Origin: Cystobacter ferrugineus
GTDB lineage: Bacteria > Myxococcota > Myxococcia > Myxococcales > Myxococcaceae
Length of the DNA stretch: 64,000 nucleotides
Direction of reading: 5' to 3'
Assembly (NCBI RefSeq): GCF_001887355.1
Contig: NZ_MPIN01000008.1
Location: forward strand, 175,935 to 239,934
In this document: piece after piece, positions 10,634 through 19,313 of the stretch
Position numbering within the stretch: the first letter of the stretch is position 1
How the letters are laid out: every line of letters starts with the position of its first letter
The notes under the pieces: generated by a model
The model's database searches: none
What the model saw: only the letters and a program-made list of their open reading frames with translations
Told to the model about the DNA's origin: nothing
Position numbers and translations under genes: made by a program

Positions 10634-12981
10634 GCGCGACCTCCGCAAGACCCGCGGGCCTCCCCGAGATCTGGGGAGGCATCGAGGGCACGGTCAACCG
10701 CGTGGGGGACCGGTACTTCGATCAGATGCGCAGAAGCGGCCACTGGGAGCGCATCGAGGATCTGGACCTCATCGCCGCGTTGGGCATCCAGGCGCTGCGC
10801 TACCCGGTGCTGTGGGAGCACATCGCGCCGAACGGCCCCCACCGGGCGGACTGGACGTGGCCGGACGCGCGGCTCGCGCGCCTGAGGCAGTTGGGGGTGC
10901 GGCCCATCGTGGGGCTGGTGCACCATGGCAGCGGACCGAGGCACACCAGCCTGGTGGACCCGGCCTTCCCCCTCGAGCTCGCGCGGTACGCACGGGCCGT
11001 GGCCGAGCGCTACCCGTGGGTGGAGGACTACACCCCGGTGAACGAGCCGCTGACCACCGGGCGCTTCAGCGGGCTGTACGGCCACTGGTATCCACACGGC
11101 AAGGACTACCCCACCTTCGCGCGCACGATGATGGTGCAGTGCCGCGCCATCGTGGAGGCCATGCGCGCCATCCGCGAGGTGAATCCCCGGGCCCGCCTCA
11201 TCCAGACGGAGGACATGGGGCGCACCTACAGCACGCCGCACCTCGCCTACCAGGCGGAGTTCGAGAACCACCAGCGCTGGCTGAGCCTGGACCTGCTCTG
11301 CGGGCGCGTCGATCGCCAGCACCCCCTGTGGTCCCACCTGCTGAGCTGGGGCTGCTCCGAGGCGGAGCTCGGGTGGTTCCTCGACAACCCCATGCCCCCG
11401 GACGTGGTGGGCATGAACTACTACATCACCAGCGACCGGCTGCTCGACGAGCGGATGGAGCACTACCCGAAGTGGTCCCACGGCGGGAACGACCGCGACA
11501 CCTATGCGGACGTGCACGTGGCCGGGGTGTGGAAGGATGCCATCTCCGGCCACCGGGACGTGCTCGCCTGGGCGTGGGAGCGCTACAAGCTGCCCGTGGC
11601 CTTCACCGAGGTGCACCTGGGCTGCACCCGAGAGGATCAGCTCCGCTGGCTCGGGGAGGCGTGGGACGCCGTGTGCTCGCTGCGCGCGGAGGGCGTGGAC
11701 GTGCGCGCCCTCACCGTGTGGAGCCTCCTGGGCGCCTATGACTGGAACACCCTGGTGACGGCCGACCGCGGCTTCTACGAGCCGGGCGTCTTCGACATGC
11801 GCTCGTCCCGCCCGCGCCCCACGGCGCTGGCCTGGATGACGCACGCGCTCGCCAGACGCGGGCACTACGAGCACCCGGTGCTCGCCTCGCCCGGCTGGTG
11901 GCGGCGCGACGAGCGGCCCGAGCCCCACTTCGCCGCGAACCTCCACGGGGACAGCCCGGCGCCCTACGCCACGTACGTGCCCCCCCGGCGTGCGGGTGCC
12001 GAGCAGCCCCGGCCCGTGCTCATCTCGGGGGCGACGGGAACGCTGGGGCGGGCCTTCGCCCGGCTGTGCACGAGCCGGGGCATCGCCTTCCGTCTGCTCT
12101 CGCGCCAGGAGATGGACATCGCCTCACCGCAATCGGTGGAGCGCGCGCTCGAGCACTATCGGCCCTGGGTTGTCATCAACGCCGCGGGCTACGTGCGCGT
12201 GGATGACGCCGAGGTGGACACCGAGCGGTGCTTCCGGGAGAACGCGCTCGGCCCGGAGATCCTCGCCGCCGCCTGCCGTGCGCGCGACGTGCGGCTGGTC
12301 ACCTTCTCCTCGGACCTCGTCTTCGGCGGAGAGCGGCGCTCGGCCTACCTGGAGAGCAACAAGGTCCAACCGCTCAACCAGTACGGACGCAGCAAGGCGG
12401 AAGCCGAGCGCCGGGTGCTGGAGCGGATGCCCGACGCGCTGGTGGTGCGCACGGGGGCCTTCTTCGGCCCCTGGGACACCTACAACTTCGTCACCCTCGC
12501 GCTCGGGACGCTCGCGCGTGGAGAGCGGTTCGCGGCGGCGGATGACGTGGTCGTCTCGCCCACGTACGTGCCGGACCTCGTACACACCTGCCTGGATCTG
12601 CTGCTCGACGAGGCCAGCGGCGTCTGGCACCTCACGAACGCGGGCGAGGTGACGTGGGCGGAGTTCGCCGCCCAGGCGGCCCGCGTGGCCGGGCTGAACC
12701 CGAGCCGGGTGGAGGCGCGTCCCCTGGAATCCTTCGGGTGGGTGGCGCCCCGGCCGCGCTACAGTGCCCTGGCGAGCGAGCGTGCCCAGCTCATGCCCCC
12801 CCTCACCCAGGCCCTGGAGCGCTACCTCGTTGACGACGAAATCAAGCCCGCGCGAAGACCGGCCGGAGGGGGCCGGGCGGCCTGCGCGGTCTGCGGAGGG
12901 ACGAACGATGAAAGTCATGGTGACGGGCGGTGCCGGCTACATCGGGAGCGTGGTGACGGAGGAGTTGCTACGGGGGGGTGA
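10630..12981 (+). CDS. Fusion: GH1-like glycosidase domain plus RmlD-like reductase
   Basis: A 783 aa two-domain protein. Residues about 1-440 resemble family 1 glycoside hydrolases: YTPVNEPLTTGRF contains the acid/base E139 and FTEVHLG the nucleophile E327. Residues about 460-755 are an extended short-chain dehydrogenase like dTDP-4-dehydrorhamnose reductase: ISGATGTLGRAF nucleotide-binding loop, SSDLVFGG, and the YGRSK catalytic pair Y585/K589. The GTG start overlaps the glf stop by 4 bases. The last 74 bases overlap galE in another frame, and the tail encoded there is low-complexity. Joining a glycosidase-like fold to a sugar-nucleotide reductase is unusual; it could act on a lipid- or nucleotide-linked sugar in galactofuranose glycan assembly. 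Activity is unproven. Confidence 0.85.
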   Translation: MSATSARPAGLPEIWGGIEGTVNRVGDRYFDQMRRSGHWERIEDLDLIAALGIQALRYPVLWEHIAPNGPHRADWTWPDARLARLRQLGVRPIVGLVHHGSGPRHTSLVDPAFPLELARYARAVAERYPWVEDYTPVNEPLTTGRFSGLYGHWYPHGKDYPTFARTMMVQCRAIVEAMRAIREVNPRARLIQTEDMGRTYSTPHLAYQAEFENHQRWLSLDLLCGRVDRQHPLWSHLLSWGCSEAELGWFLDNPMPPDVVGMNYYITSDRLLDERMEHYPKWSHGGNDRDTYADVHVAGVWKDAISGHRDVLAWAWERYKLPVAFTEVHLGCTREDQLRWLGEAWDAVCSLRAEGVDVRALTVWSLLGAYDWNTLVTADRGFYEPGVFDMRSSRPRPTALAWMTHALARRGHYEHPVLASPGWWRRDERPEPHFAANLHGDSPAPYATYVPPRRAGAEQPRPVLISGATGTLGRAFARLCTSRGIAFRLLSRQEMDIASPQSVERALEHYRPWVVINAAGYVRVDDAEVDTERCFRENALGPEILAAACRARDVRLVTFSSDLVFGGERRSAYLESNKVQPLNQYGRSKAEAERRVLERMPDALVVRTGAFFGPWDTYNFVTLALGTLARGERFAAADDVVVSPTYVPDLVHTCLDLLLDEASGVWHLTNAGEVTWAEFAAQAARVAGLNPSRVEARPLESFGWVAPRPRYSALASERAQLMPPLTQALERYLVDDEIKPARRPAGGGRAACAVCGGTNDESHGDGRCRLHRERGDGGVATGG

Positions 12982-13879
12982 CGAGGTCGTCGTCTACGAC
13001 AGCCTCTACAAGGGCCACCGCGAGGCGGTGGTGGAGGGCGCCAGCTTCGTGAAGGGCGACCTGCTCGACACCGAGCTGCTGCGCGGCACGCTCATCCAGC
13101 ACAAGGTGGAGGCGGTGGTCCACATGGCGGCCGACTCGCTGGTGGGCGAGTCGGTGAAGGCCCCGGCGAAGTACTACCGCAACAACGTCCTCGGGGGGCT
13201 CAGCCTGCTGGACGCCATGCGCGAGGCGGAGGTGAAGTACCTCGTCTTCTCCTCCACCGCCGCGGTCTACGGCGAGCCGGCCAAGCAGCCCATCGAGGAG
13301 AGCGATCCCACCCAGCCCACCAACCCCTACGGCGAGACGAAGCTCGCCTTCGAGCGCGCCCTGCGCTGGTACGACGGGGCCTATGGGCTGCGCTTCGTGA
13401 GCCTGCGCTACTTCAACGCGGCCGGCGCCACGGAGCGCTGTGGCGAGCGCCACTCACCCGAGACACACCTCATTCCGCTCGTGCTCCAGGCGGCGGTGGG
13501 GCAGTTGCCCGAGGTCACCGTCTTCGGTGACGACTACCCCACTCCGGATGGCACCTGCGTGCGCGACTACATCCACGTGGTGGACCTGGCACAGGCACAC
13601 GTGCGCGCCCTGCACGCGCTGGCGGAGGGGCACGAGAGCGCCATCTACAACCTGGGCTGCGGCGGAGAGGGCTACAGCGTGAAGCAGGTCATCGACTGCG
13701 CCCGCCGCGTCACCGGACGAGACATTCCCGTGCGCAAGGGGCCACGGCGGCCCGGGGATCCCGCGGTGCTCATCGCCAGCTCGGCGCGCATCATGCGCGA
13801 GCTCGGCTGGAGTCCCACGCACCAGAAGCTCGACGCCATCGTGGAGTCCGCCTGGCGCTTCATGCAGAACAAACGCTGA
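12908..13879 (+). CDS. galE: UDP-glucose 4-epimerase
   Basis: A 323 aa extended short-chain dehydrogenase that interconverts UDP-glucose and UDP-galactose using bound NAD. It has TGGAGYIGS at the N-terminus, FSSTAAVYG, the catalytic YGETK (Y141/K145), the GalE signature RYFNAAGA, and the substrate-binding region DGTCVRDYIHVVDLA. The product feeds Glf upstream. Its start lies inside the preceding gene (74-bp overlap), so translation is probably coupled. The TGA stop is followed immediately, in the same frame, by a remnant of an unrelated gene. Confidence 0.96.
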   Translation: MKVMVTGGAGYIGSVVTEELLRGGDEVVVYDSLYKGHREAVVEGASFVKGDLLDTELLRGTLIQHKVEAVVHMAADSLVGESVKAPAKYYRNNVLGGLSLLDAMREAEVKYLVFSSTAAVYGEPAKQPIEESDPTQPTNPYGETKLAFERALRWYDGAYGLRFVSLRYFNAAGATERCGERHSPETHLIPLVLQAAVGQLPEVTVFGDDYPTPDGTCVRDYIHVVDLAQAHVRALHALAEGHESAIYNLGCGGEGYSVKQVIDCARRVTGRDIPVRKGPRRPGDPAVLIASSARIMRELGWSPTHQKLDAIVESAWRFMQNKR

Positions 13880-14221
13880 CGCGTCATCCGCATCGGCGAC
13901 ACCGCGTCCGTCACGTCCCAGCTCTACTTCGAGGATTCGCTCAACGACGACATCCTCGACACCCAGGCGCTCTACAACACGCGCGGTGAGCGCGACACGC
14001 GCAACACGGCCGACCAGATCGTCGATCAGGAACAGCTCGGCGACTTCACCCTCCAGACCCGGAAGATGACGGATGGCGCGCTGCTGGCCTGGAAGACCCT
14101 CATCGTCCGCTCCTCGACTGGCACGCCCTTGTGCGAGGCCAACAGCCAGACCATGAAGGATCTGATCAACTCCGGCGTCGACCCCAACGACGCCAGCACC
14201 TTCCCGCCCGGCTTCCCGTAG
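13880..14221 (+). pseudogene. 3' remnant of an intradiol ring-cleavage dioxygenase gene
   Basis: Directly after the galE stop, the same reading frame stays open for 113 codons to a TAG at 14219. It reads RVIRIGDTASVTSQLYFEDS, then DTQALYNTRGERDTRN, which strongly resembles the C-terminal third of the intradiol (catechol/protocatechuate-type) dioxygenase fold. There is no plausible start codon before the conserved part, and the N-terminal domain with the iron ligands is absent from the neighbourhood. I therefore read it as a truncated gene fused by deletion to the end of galE. An alternative, a novel small protein starting at an internal ATG, is less likely. Confidence 0.65.
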
Positions 14222-14272
14222 GGCGTTCTATACTGCGGGATTGATCGCCTGACGCCCTGGGGGAACCCGCAC

Positions 14273-14758
14273 ATGTCGAATCGAGCCGCCCTGCTGCTGT
14301 GTGTCCTTCTTTCCTTTGGCTGCAACGCCCCCGGACCTGGGAATGAGCAGGAGCAGAGCGCGCTCACCCGGCAGTTCATCCGCGTGACGAAGGAGGTCCC
14401 CGCCTTCGGCGGCGTCACGCGCGAGGACGGTGCATGGGTGGTCTCCCTGCTCGACCCCGAGCAGCGCGAGAGCGCGGAGGCCCGGCTGCGAGACATCTTC
14501 GAGGAGGACGCCGCCCACATCTCCGTGCGGGTGCGTGCCCCCCGCGGAAGTGCCTCCGAGCAGATGAAGGAGGCCGCCCGGGACGTCCTGGGCGTGCCGG
14601 GCGTCGGGACGCTCGATTTCGACGAGACGACGGGCTACCTCCGGGTGGGCCTCGTCGAGGTGGAGACCCTCGAGTCCGCCCAGGCCAGGCTCGACACACT
14701 CGGCATCCCGCGCGACCAGGTCCTGTTCCAGGCGGAGGCACCGATCGTCGCGAGGTGA
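14273..14758 (+). CDS. Hypothetical lipoprotein
   Basis: A 161 aa predicted lipoprotein with lipobox LLSFGC (C17). The mature part is acidic and contains two similar alpha/beta units (SLLDPEQRESAEARLRDIF and LVEVETLESAQARLDTL), suggesting a duplicated small fold. I do not recognise a family. It starts 51 bases after the dioxygenase remnant and is followed by another secreted hypothetical, with which it could be co-transcribed. Confidence 0.7.
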   Translation: MSNRAALLLCVLLSFGCNAPGPGNEQEQSALTRQFIRVTKEVPAFGGVTREDGAWVVSLLDPEQRESAEARLRDIFEEDAAHISVRVRAPRGSASEQMKEAARDVLGVPGVGTLDFDETTGYLRVGLVEVETLESAQARLDTLGIPRDQVLFQAEAPIVAR

Positions 14759-14819
14759 AGTGTTGACCGTCTCGGAGGCCGGGGTTCGCGGGAGCACGGG
14801 CCCGGCTATGCTCGGGCCC

Positions 14820-16079
14820 ATGACACCCGTCCGATCGTTCCGCAAACGCTCCTGGCACCAGGCACGCCAGTTGGCCCAGGCCCTGCTCGTCCTCACATGG
14901 GGGCCCTGGTGCCTCGAAGCAACGGCGGCTCCCGCTCTGGCCAGGGTCTCCGCCCAGACGTCCTCGCCCTCCGAGCTCCTCACCCGTGCCTGTAGTGCCC
15001 TCGAGGCCGGAGACCTGGACGGCGCGGCGGGCCACATCCTCACCTTGCGCCAGACCCTTCCCGAGCGTCCCGAGCCACGCCTGCTGGAGTCACTCCTCGC
15101 GCTCCGGCGCACCCGGCCCTCCCTGGGCTGGCGTGAGGCCTTCCTCCAGGCCTGGAATGGCATCGGACGGCCCGACTTCAGGGACTCCCCGCTCCTGCCG
15201 GAGAAGATGCTGGAGCCGGATCCGCTCACCGCGACGCCCCGCCTCGAGACGGTCTGGAAGAAGGAGCTCTCGGCCGAACAGCGCTTCCTGGTCGCTCTCG
15301 CCATGAGCCCTGATGATGCCGAGCAGGTCCGGGCCCTCGTCACCCACCTTCCCGGGCTCACGACCCCCGAGCTGCTCAACCCCATCGCCGAGTACCTCAA
15401 GCGCGACCAACTGCCCGCTCCGCTGCGCGACCAGCTCCGAGCCGCTCTGCGCGCCCGTCTCACCGCGCTGTCCGCCGAGCATCCGCGGTCCATGCAGCTC
15501 CGCGCCCTGCTCCTCCTGGAAGGGACCAGTGACCAGGCACCCTTCACGGCTCGGGAGATTCAAGAGCTCGAGGCCCTCTCCCAACTGCCCGATTGGCGCC
15601 AGGGCGATTTCTTCTCGCTCTACCAGTCCACCTTGCGCCAATTCGAGGCCACCGGGGTGAGCCTCCCCGAGAACCATGCGTACTCGATTTCCGTCCTCGC
15701 ACTGGTCGGCCCCGCGTCCTGGCTGCTCCAGTCGCGCGCCGAGGCCTCGTGGGACACGCTCACTCCCGCCGAACGCCAGCGCCTGGGCGAGGCCCTGTGG
15801 CGCATCGGTTCGCGCCTCTCCGATGAGTCATCCATCGTCGAGCGGTTCGTGGGGCTCCAGATGATGAAGAAGGCCGCCACGGCGCTGGGAGACGCGGAGC
15901 GCCTGCGGCGGGCCACGGAGTGGAGAGCCGAGGAACACGCCACCTACTCCGCCTTGGAGAGTTCGCAGTCCACCCGCTGGCCGATCCCTTCCCTTTACAA
16001 GGCGATGATCGACTCCTCCATTCGCGACGAGGTGGCGCACATGCACGCCTTCCGCGCGCCTGAAGCCAGCACACGCTAG
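14820..16079 (+). CDS. Hypothetical secreted protein
   Basis: A 419 aa protein of unknown function. The N-terminus has a positively charged region (RSFRKRSWHQAR) and a hydrophobic stretch ending in Ala-rich ATAAPALA, a probable signal peptide. The rest is rich in Leu, Ala, Arg and Glu and looks alpha-helical, with short helical-repeat-like units around residues 55-100. Start codons at 14760 (GTG) and 14808 are also in frame; 14820 is chosen because it places the charged region directly before the signal core. No catalytic motif is visible. Confidence 0.65.
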   Translation: MTPVRSFRKRSWHQARQLAQALLVLTWGPWCLEATAAPALARVSAQTSSPSELLTRACSALEAGDLDGAAGHILTLRQTLPERPEPRLLESLLALRRTRPSLGWREAFLQAWNGIGRPDFRDSPLLPEKMLEPDPLTATPRLETVWKKELSAEQRFLVALAMSPDDAEQVRALVTHLPGLTTPELLNPIAEYLKRDQLPAPLRDQLRAALRARLTALSAEHPRSMQLRALLLLEGTSDQAPFTAREIQELEALSQLPDWRQGDFFSLYQSTLRQFEATGVSLPENHAYSISVLALVGPASWLLQSRAEASWDTLTPAERQRLGEALWRIGSRLSDESSIVERFVGLQMMKKAATALGDAERLRRATEWRAEEHATYSALESSQSTRWPIPSLYKAMIDSSIRDEVAHMHAFRAPEASTR

Positions 16080-16109
16080 GCATGGTCCCACCTCCGGATG
16101 ACTCCGGAG

Positions 16110-16826
16110 CTACAGGGACTCCACCGCCCGGACGCCCTCCTCCGGGGCCGGCACGCGGCACTTCTCGAGCAGCCGCTTCTTCTCGAGGGCATTGCTCGTC
16201 CGCCACTCGGGCAGCTCCGAGGCGACACAGGAGGGCTTCGCCGGCTCGTCGCTCTCGGCCGTGACCACCCGGGAGCCGGGCCCGCCGGAGCTCTCCAGTT
16301 CCATCTCCACCAACATGCCGCGGATGGTCTCCGCCTCCTCACGGCCCGTCATCAGATCGAGGCCATTCCACGTGCCACCGGCGAGGACCTCCTCCTCGCA
16401 GCGCGGCACCCAGGCCGGGTCCTGATCGCCGCACACCACGTGACCATCGAGCGTGGGTTTGCCGAACAACTCCACCTGCGTGGTGCCGTCCGTCTGCGGC
16501 GTCAGCCGGGCGTAGAACGCGGACCCCACCGTGTACGTGTCAGCGGACACGCCATACCTGTAGCCCGACACGGTCGTGAGCTCCGAGCGCTGGCCCTTGA
16601 AGAGGTAGAGGGATGCTCCATCCTTGCGCACCTGGCGATCCGCCAGCGGGAACTTCCGCCGCGAGAACAGCTCCGTGAGCCGGCGCGCCGCATCGTCCGC
16701 GGTTCCCGCGAGAACGACCTTGGATTGCTTCTCCGTCAGCTTGGAGCGGCTGCTCGCGCGCACCTGCTCCATGCAGCCACTGCCCAGCAACAACAGGCCC
16801 AACAGGGCCACCTTGTGAATTCTCAT
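16110..16826 (-). CDS. Hypothetical lipoprotein
   Basis: A 238 aa predicted lipoprotein with lipobox LLGSGC (C18). The mature protein has an acidic/basic mixed N-terminal part, a central region (KPTLDGHVVCGDQDPAWVP) with paired cysteines, and a polar C-terminus. No named family is recognised. It is convergent with the gene ending at 16079 and divergent from the membrane protein starting at 16906, with an 79-base shared upstream region. Confidence 0.7.
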   Translation of the reverse strand: MRIHKVALLGLLLLGSGCMEQVRASSRSKLTEKQSKVVLAGTADDAARRLTELFSRRKFPLADRQVRKDGASLYLFKGQRSELTTVSGYRYGVSADTYTVGSAFYARLTPQTDGTTQVELFGKPTLDGHVVCGDQDPAWVPRCEEEVLAGGTWNGLDLMTGREEAETIRGMLVEMELESSGGPGSRVVTAESDEPAKPSCVASELPEWRTSNALEKKRLLEKCRVPAPEEGVRAVESL

Positions 16827-16905
16827 GGGGCGCGCATCGTATCCGCCCCCAGGACGCGCACGTCAAATCCACCTCGCGGCGCTCCTCATGCTACGCAAAG
16901 CGCCC

Positions 16906-17688
16906 ATGCCAAGCTGGATGCGAACCATCGCCCTGTGGGTGCTGCTCATCGTTCTGTACGTCGCCTTCTACGCCTTCTTCAGACAACCCGGAGAGCCGTT
17001 CCCGGACCTGTCGGGCTGGATCCCCGTGGCCCTGCTGGTGGGAGGTGCCGTCGTGGTCGGCGTCTTCCTCGGCAATCGGGTCCAGAAGGGATGGCGCTTG
17101 AACGCGGAGGGCAGTGATCTCCTGTCCCGAGGGCGCATCGCCGCCGCCCTCGAGAAGTTCGAGCTCGCGCGGCCCCTGCTCAAGAACCAGGGACAGGGCG
17201 TCATCCCCTTCAACGTCGGCGTGTGCCATCTCGGGCTGTGGCATCTGGACGCGGCCGAGCGGGACTTCACCACCGCCCAGGACATCAAGGAGCTCCCCGC
17301 CTCCATCCGCAAGCACATCCCCGTGCGGCTCGCGCTGATCGCCGCGCTCCAGGGCGCCCTGGGTGTCGCGGAGAAGCGGCTCGCGGAGGCCAGGGCCCTG
17401 GATGCCGAGGATCCCCTCGTCGTCGTCACCCAGGCCGTCATCACCTGCCGGCGCGAGGACTGGGCCCAGACCCGCGCGCTGCTCGAAGGGCCCGCGACCC
17501 ACGTGCTCGGCGGCCCCCTGCGTGGGCTGCGCGACGCCCTCCTCTCCTGGAGCGTGGAGAAGCTCTCCGGCGAGCGCCGCTACGTGGACCCCATCACCGT
17601 GTTCGGCGAGGCCTCGACCGACAAACTGCGCGAGTCCTGGCCCGCCCTCGTGAACTTCCTCCTGGAGCGCGCCCGCCAGGCGGCCTGA
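16906..17688 (+). CDS. Membrane-anchored tetratricopeptide-like protein
   Basis: A 260 aa protein with two N-terminal membrane helices ([19 protein letters not shown] and [19 protein letters not shown]) and a cytoplasmic or periplasmic helical domain with TPR-like features ([49 protein letters not shown]). The family is not recognised; such proteins usually mediate protein-protein contacts. In-frame Met codons at 16888 and 16918 are alternatives for the start; none has a strong ribosome site. Confidence 0.72.
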   Translation: MPSWMRTIALWVLLIVLYVAFYAFFRQPGEPFPDLSGWIPVALLVGGAVVVGVFLGNRVQKGWRLNAEGSDLLSRGRIAAALEKFELARPLLKNQGQGVIPFNVGVCHLGLWHLDAAERDFTTAQDIKELPASIRKHIPVRLALIAALQGALGVAEKRLAEARALDAEDPLVVVTQAVITCRREDWAQTRALLEGPATHVLGGPLRGLRDALLSWSVEKLSGERRYVDPITVFGEASTDKLRESWPALVNFLLERARQAA

Positions 17689-17725
17689 TGGCGAACCGTG
17701 TCTCTCCTGGTTATTTGATCACCAA

Positions 17726-17743
17726 GGAGGCATACGAGCCTCC
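17726..17743 (+). other. Small hairpin between the TPR protein and sugar dehydrogenase genes
   Basis: The arms ggaggc and gcctcc form a 6-bp stem with a 6-base loop, 38 bases after the upstream stop and followed by a short C-run. It may be a weak terminator or leader structure. Confidence 0.25.
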
Positions 17744-17813
17744 CCCCGCATGGATGCTGAACACGCATCGTTCACCGCCCCTGTGCAGACCCATCACCGT
17801 CGTGGAGAGTCAC

Positions 17814-19262
17814 ATGCGAACCTTGTCGAAGACCTTCATCATCGCCGCCCTCCTGTCGGGCTGCGGCAACCCGCCCCCCGACAACCCAGGCGGCACGCCG
17901 CAAACCACTGAAGACGCGGGCGTCACGCCGCAGAACCCCCGTGACGCGGGCAGCACTCCGCAGGAGCCCACCGATGCGGGCGTCCCGCCGGAGGAGCCCA
18001 CCGACGCGGGCGTCCCGCCGGAGGAGCCCACCGACGCGGGCGTCCCGCCGGAGGAGCCCACCGACGCGGGCGTCCCGCCGGAGGAGCCCACCGACGCGGG
18101 CGTCCCGCCGGAGGAACCCCTTCCCAGCGGACCCCCGGTACCGACGGGTCCCCCCAACGTGCCCGAGTTCGACCCGGCCTTCCCCGGTCAGACGCGTGCT
18201 CCGGAAGTCAAATCGAAGACGGCCGTCCAGGTCACCGAGATTGCCTCGGGCTTCAGGAATCCCTGGGCCATCGCCTTCCTGCCCGACCAGCGCATGCTGG
18301 TGACGGAGAAGCCCGGCGCCCTCTACCTCGTCACGCCCCAGGGCACGAAGTCCCCCGCTGTCTCGGGTCTGCCGACCGTGGATGCTCGTGGGCAAGGCGG
18401 CCTGCTCGACGTGGAGGTGGGTCCCGACTACGCCCAGAGCGGCCTCATCTACTGGACCTATTATGAGCCTCGCCAGGGCGGCAATGGCCTGGCGGTGGCG
18501 CGCGCGAAGCTCGTGGACGGCGCACAGCCGCGCGTGGAGAACGTTCAGGTCATCTTCCGCATGATGCCCACGCTCGAGTCGACCCTGCACGCGGGCGGAC
18601 GGCTCGTGTTCACCCCCGACAACAAGCTGTTCGTCACGCTCGGTGAGCGCTCCATCCTCGAGGGCCGCGTCCAGGCGCAGGACGTGAAGAGCCACTTCGG
18701 CAAGGTGGTCCGCATCAACCCCGACGGCACGGTGCCCCAGGACAACCCGTACCTGAACGACCCGGAGGCCAAGCCGGAGATCTGGTCGGTGGGTCACCGC
18801 AACATCCTGTCGGCGGCGCTCGACAGCCAGAAGCGGTTGTGGACCGTGGAGATGGGGCCCAAGGGGGGTGACGAGCTCAACCGTCCCGAGGCGGGCAAGG
18901 ACTACGGCTGGCCCACCATCGGCTACGGCGAGGAGTACTCCGGCGCTCCCATCCACCAGAGCCCCCAGGCCCCGGGCATGGAGCAGCCCATGTACTACTG
19001 GGATCCAGTGATCGCCCCCTCGGGCATGACCATCTACACCGGAGACCTCTTCCCGGAGTGGAAGAACAACGTCTTCATCGGCGGCCTGGCCAGCCAGGCA
19101 CTGGTGCGGCTCATGATGAGGAATGACCTCGTGGTGGGCGAGGAGCGGTTGCTCACGGAGCGCAAGGAGCGCATCCGCGAGGTGGTGCAGGGACCCGAGG
19201 GCGCGCTCTACCTGCTCACCGACGCCACCAACGGCAAGCTGCTCAAGCTCACGCCGCGCTGA
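17814..19262 (+). CDS. PQQ-dependent sugar dehydrogenase family lipoprotein, copy 1
   Basis: A 482 aa exported lipoprotein with lipobox ALLSGC. After it come about 100 residues of Asp/Gly/Pro-rich linker, including a decapeptide [10 protein letters not shown] repeated five times. The C-terminal 345 residues match the soluble aldose sugar dehydrogenase (YliI/Asd, GSDH) beta-propeller: [55 protein letters not shown] and [12 protein letters not shown]. Members oxidise aldoses with pyrroloquinoline quinone at the cell surface or in the periplasm. A close paralogue lies inverted at 20245-21549. The start follows tggagag; the frame is open further upstream, but only this ATG gives a signal peptide. 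Confidence 0.9.
   Translation: MRTLSKTFIIAALLSGCGNPPPDNPGGTPQTTEDAGVTPQNPRDAGSTPQEPTDAGVPPEEPTDAGVPPEEPTDAGVPPEEPTDAGVPPEEPTDAGVPPEEPLPSGPPVPTGPPNVPEFDPAFPGQTRAPEVKSKTAVQVTEIASGFRNPWAIAFLPDQRMLVTEKPGALYLVTPQGTKSPAVSGLPTVDARGQGGLLDVEVGPDYAQSGLIYWTYYEPRQGGNGLAVARAKLVDGAQPRVENVQVIFRMMPTLESTLHAGGRLVFTPDNKLFVTLGERSILEGRVQAQDVKSHFGKVVRINPDGTVPQDNPYLNDPEAKPEIWSVGHRNILSAALDSQKRLWTVEMGPKGGDELNRPEAGKDYGWPTIGYGEEYSGAPIHQSPQAPGMEQPMYYWDPVIAPSGMTIYTGDLFPEWKNNVFIGGLASQALVRLMMRNDLVVGEERLLTERKERIREVVQGPEGALYLLTDATNGKLLKLTPR
17961..18110 (+). repeat. 30-bp tandem repeat array in the lipoprotein linker
   Basis: Five contiguous 30-bp units, starting (g/c)aggagccca and ending cgtcccgccg. Units 2-5 are identical; unit 1 differs at two bases. 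The period is a multiple of three, so unit gain or loss changes linker length by ten residues without a frameshift. Confidence 0.95.
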
Positions 19263-19313
19263 CGTCCCACGTCACCGCTCACGGCGCGCACGCTCCACGT
19301 CAACCCGAGCCGC

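Noticed and set aside
17961-18110. Possible CRISPR array
   Set aside because: The units are contiguous with no spacers, keep the reading frame, and encode a protein linker.
19263-19313. Terminator between the convergent sugar dehydrogenase and rhtA genes
   Set aside because: Only a 5-bp stem (gacgt/acgtc) is found with no T-run; too weak to call.
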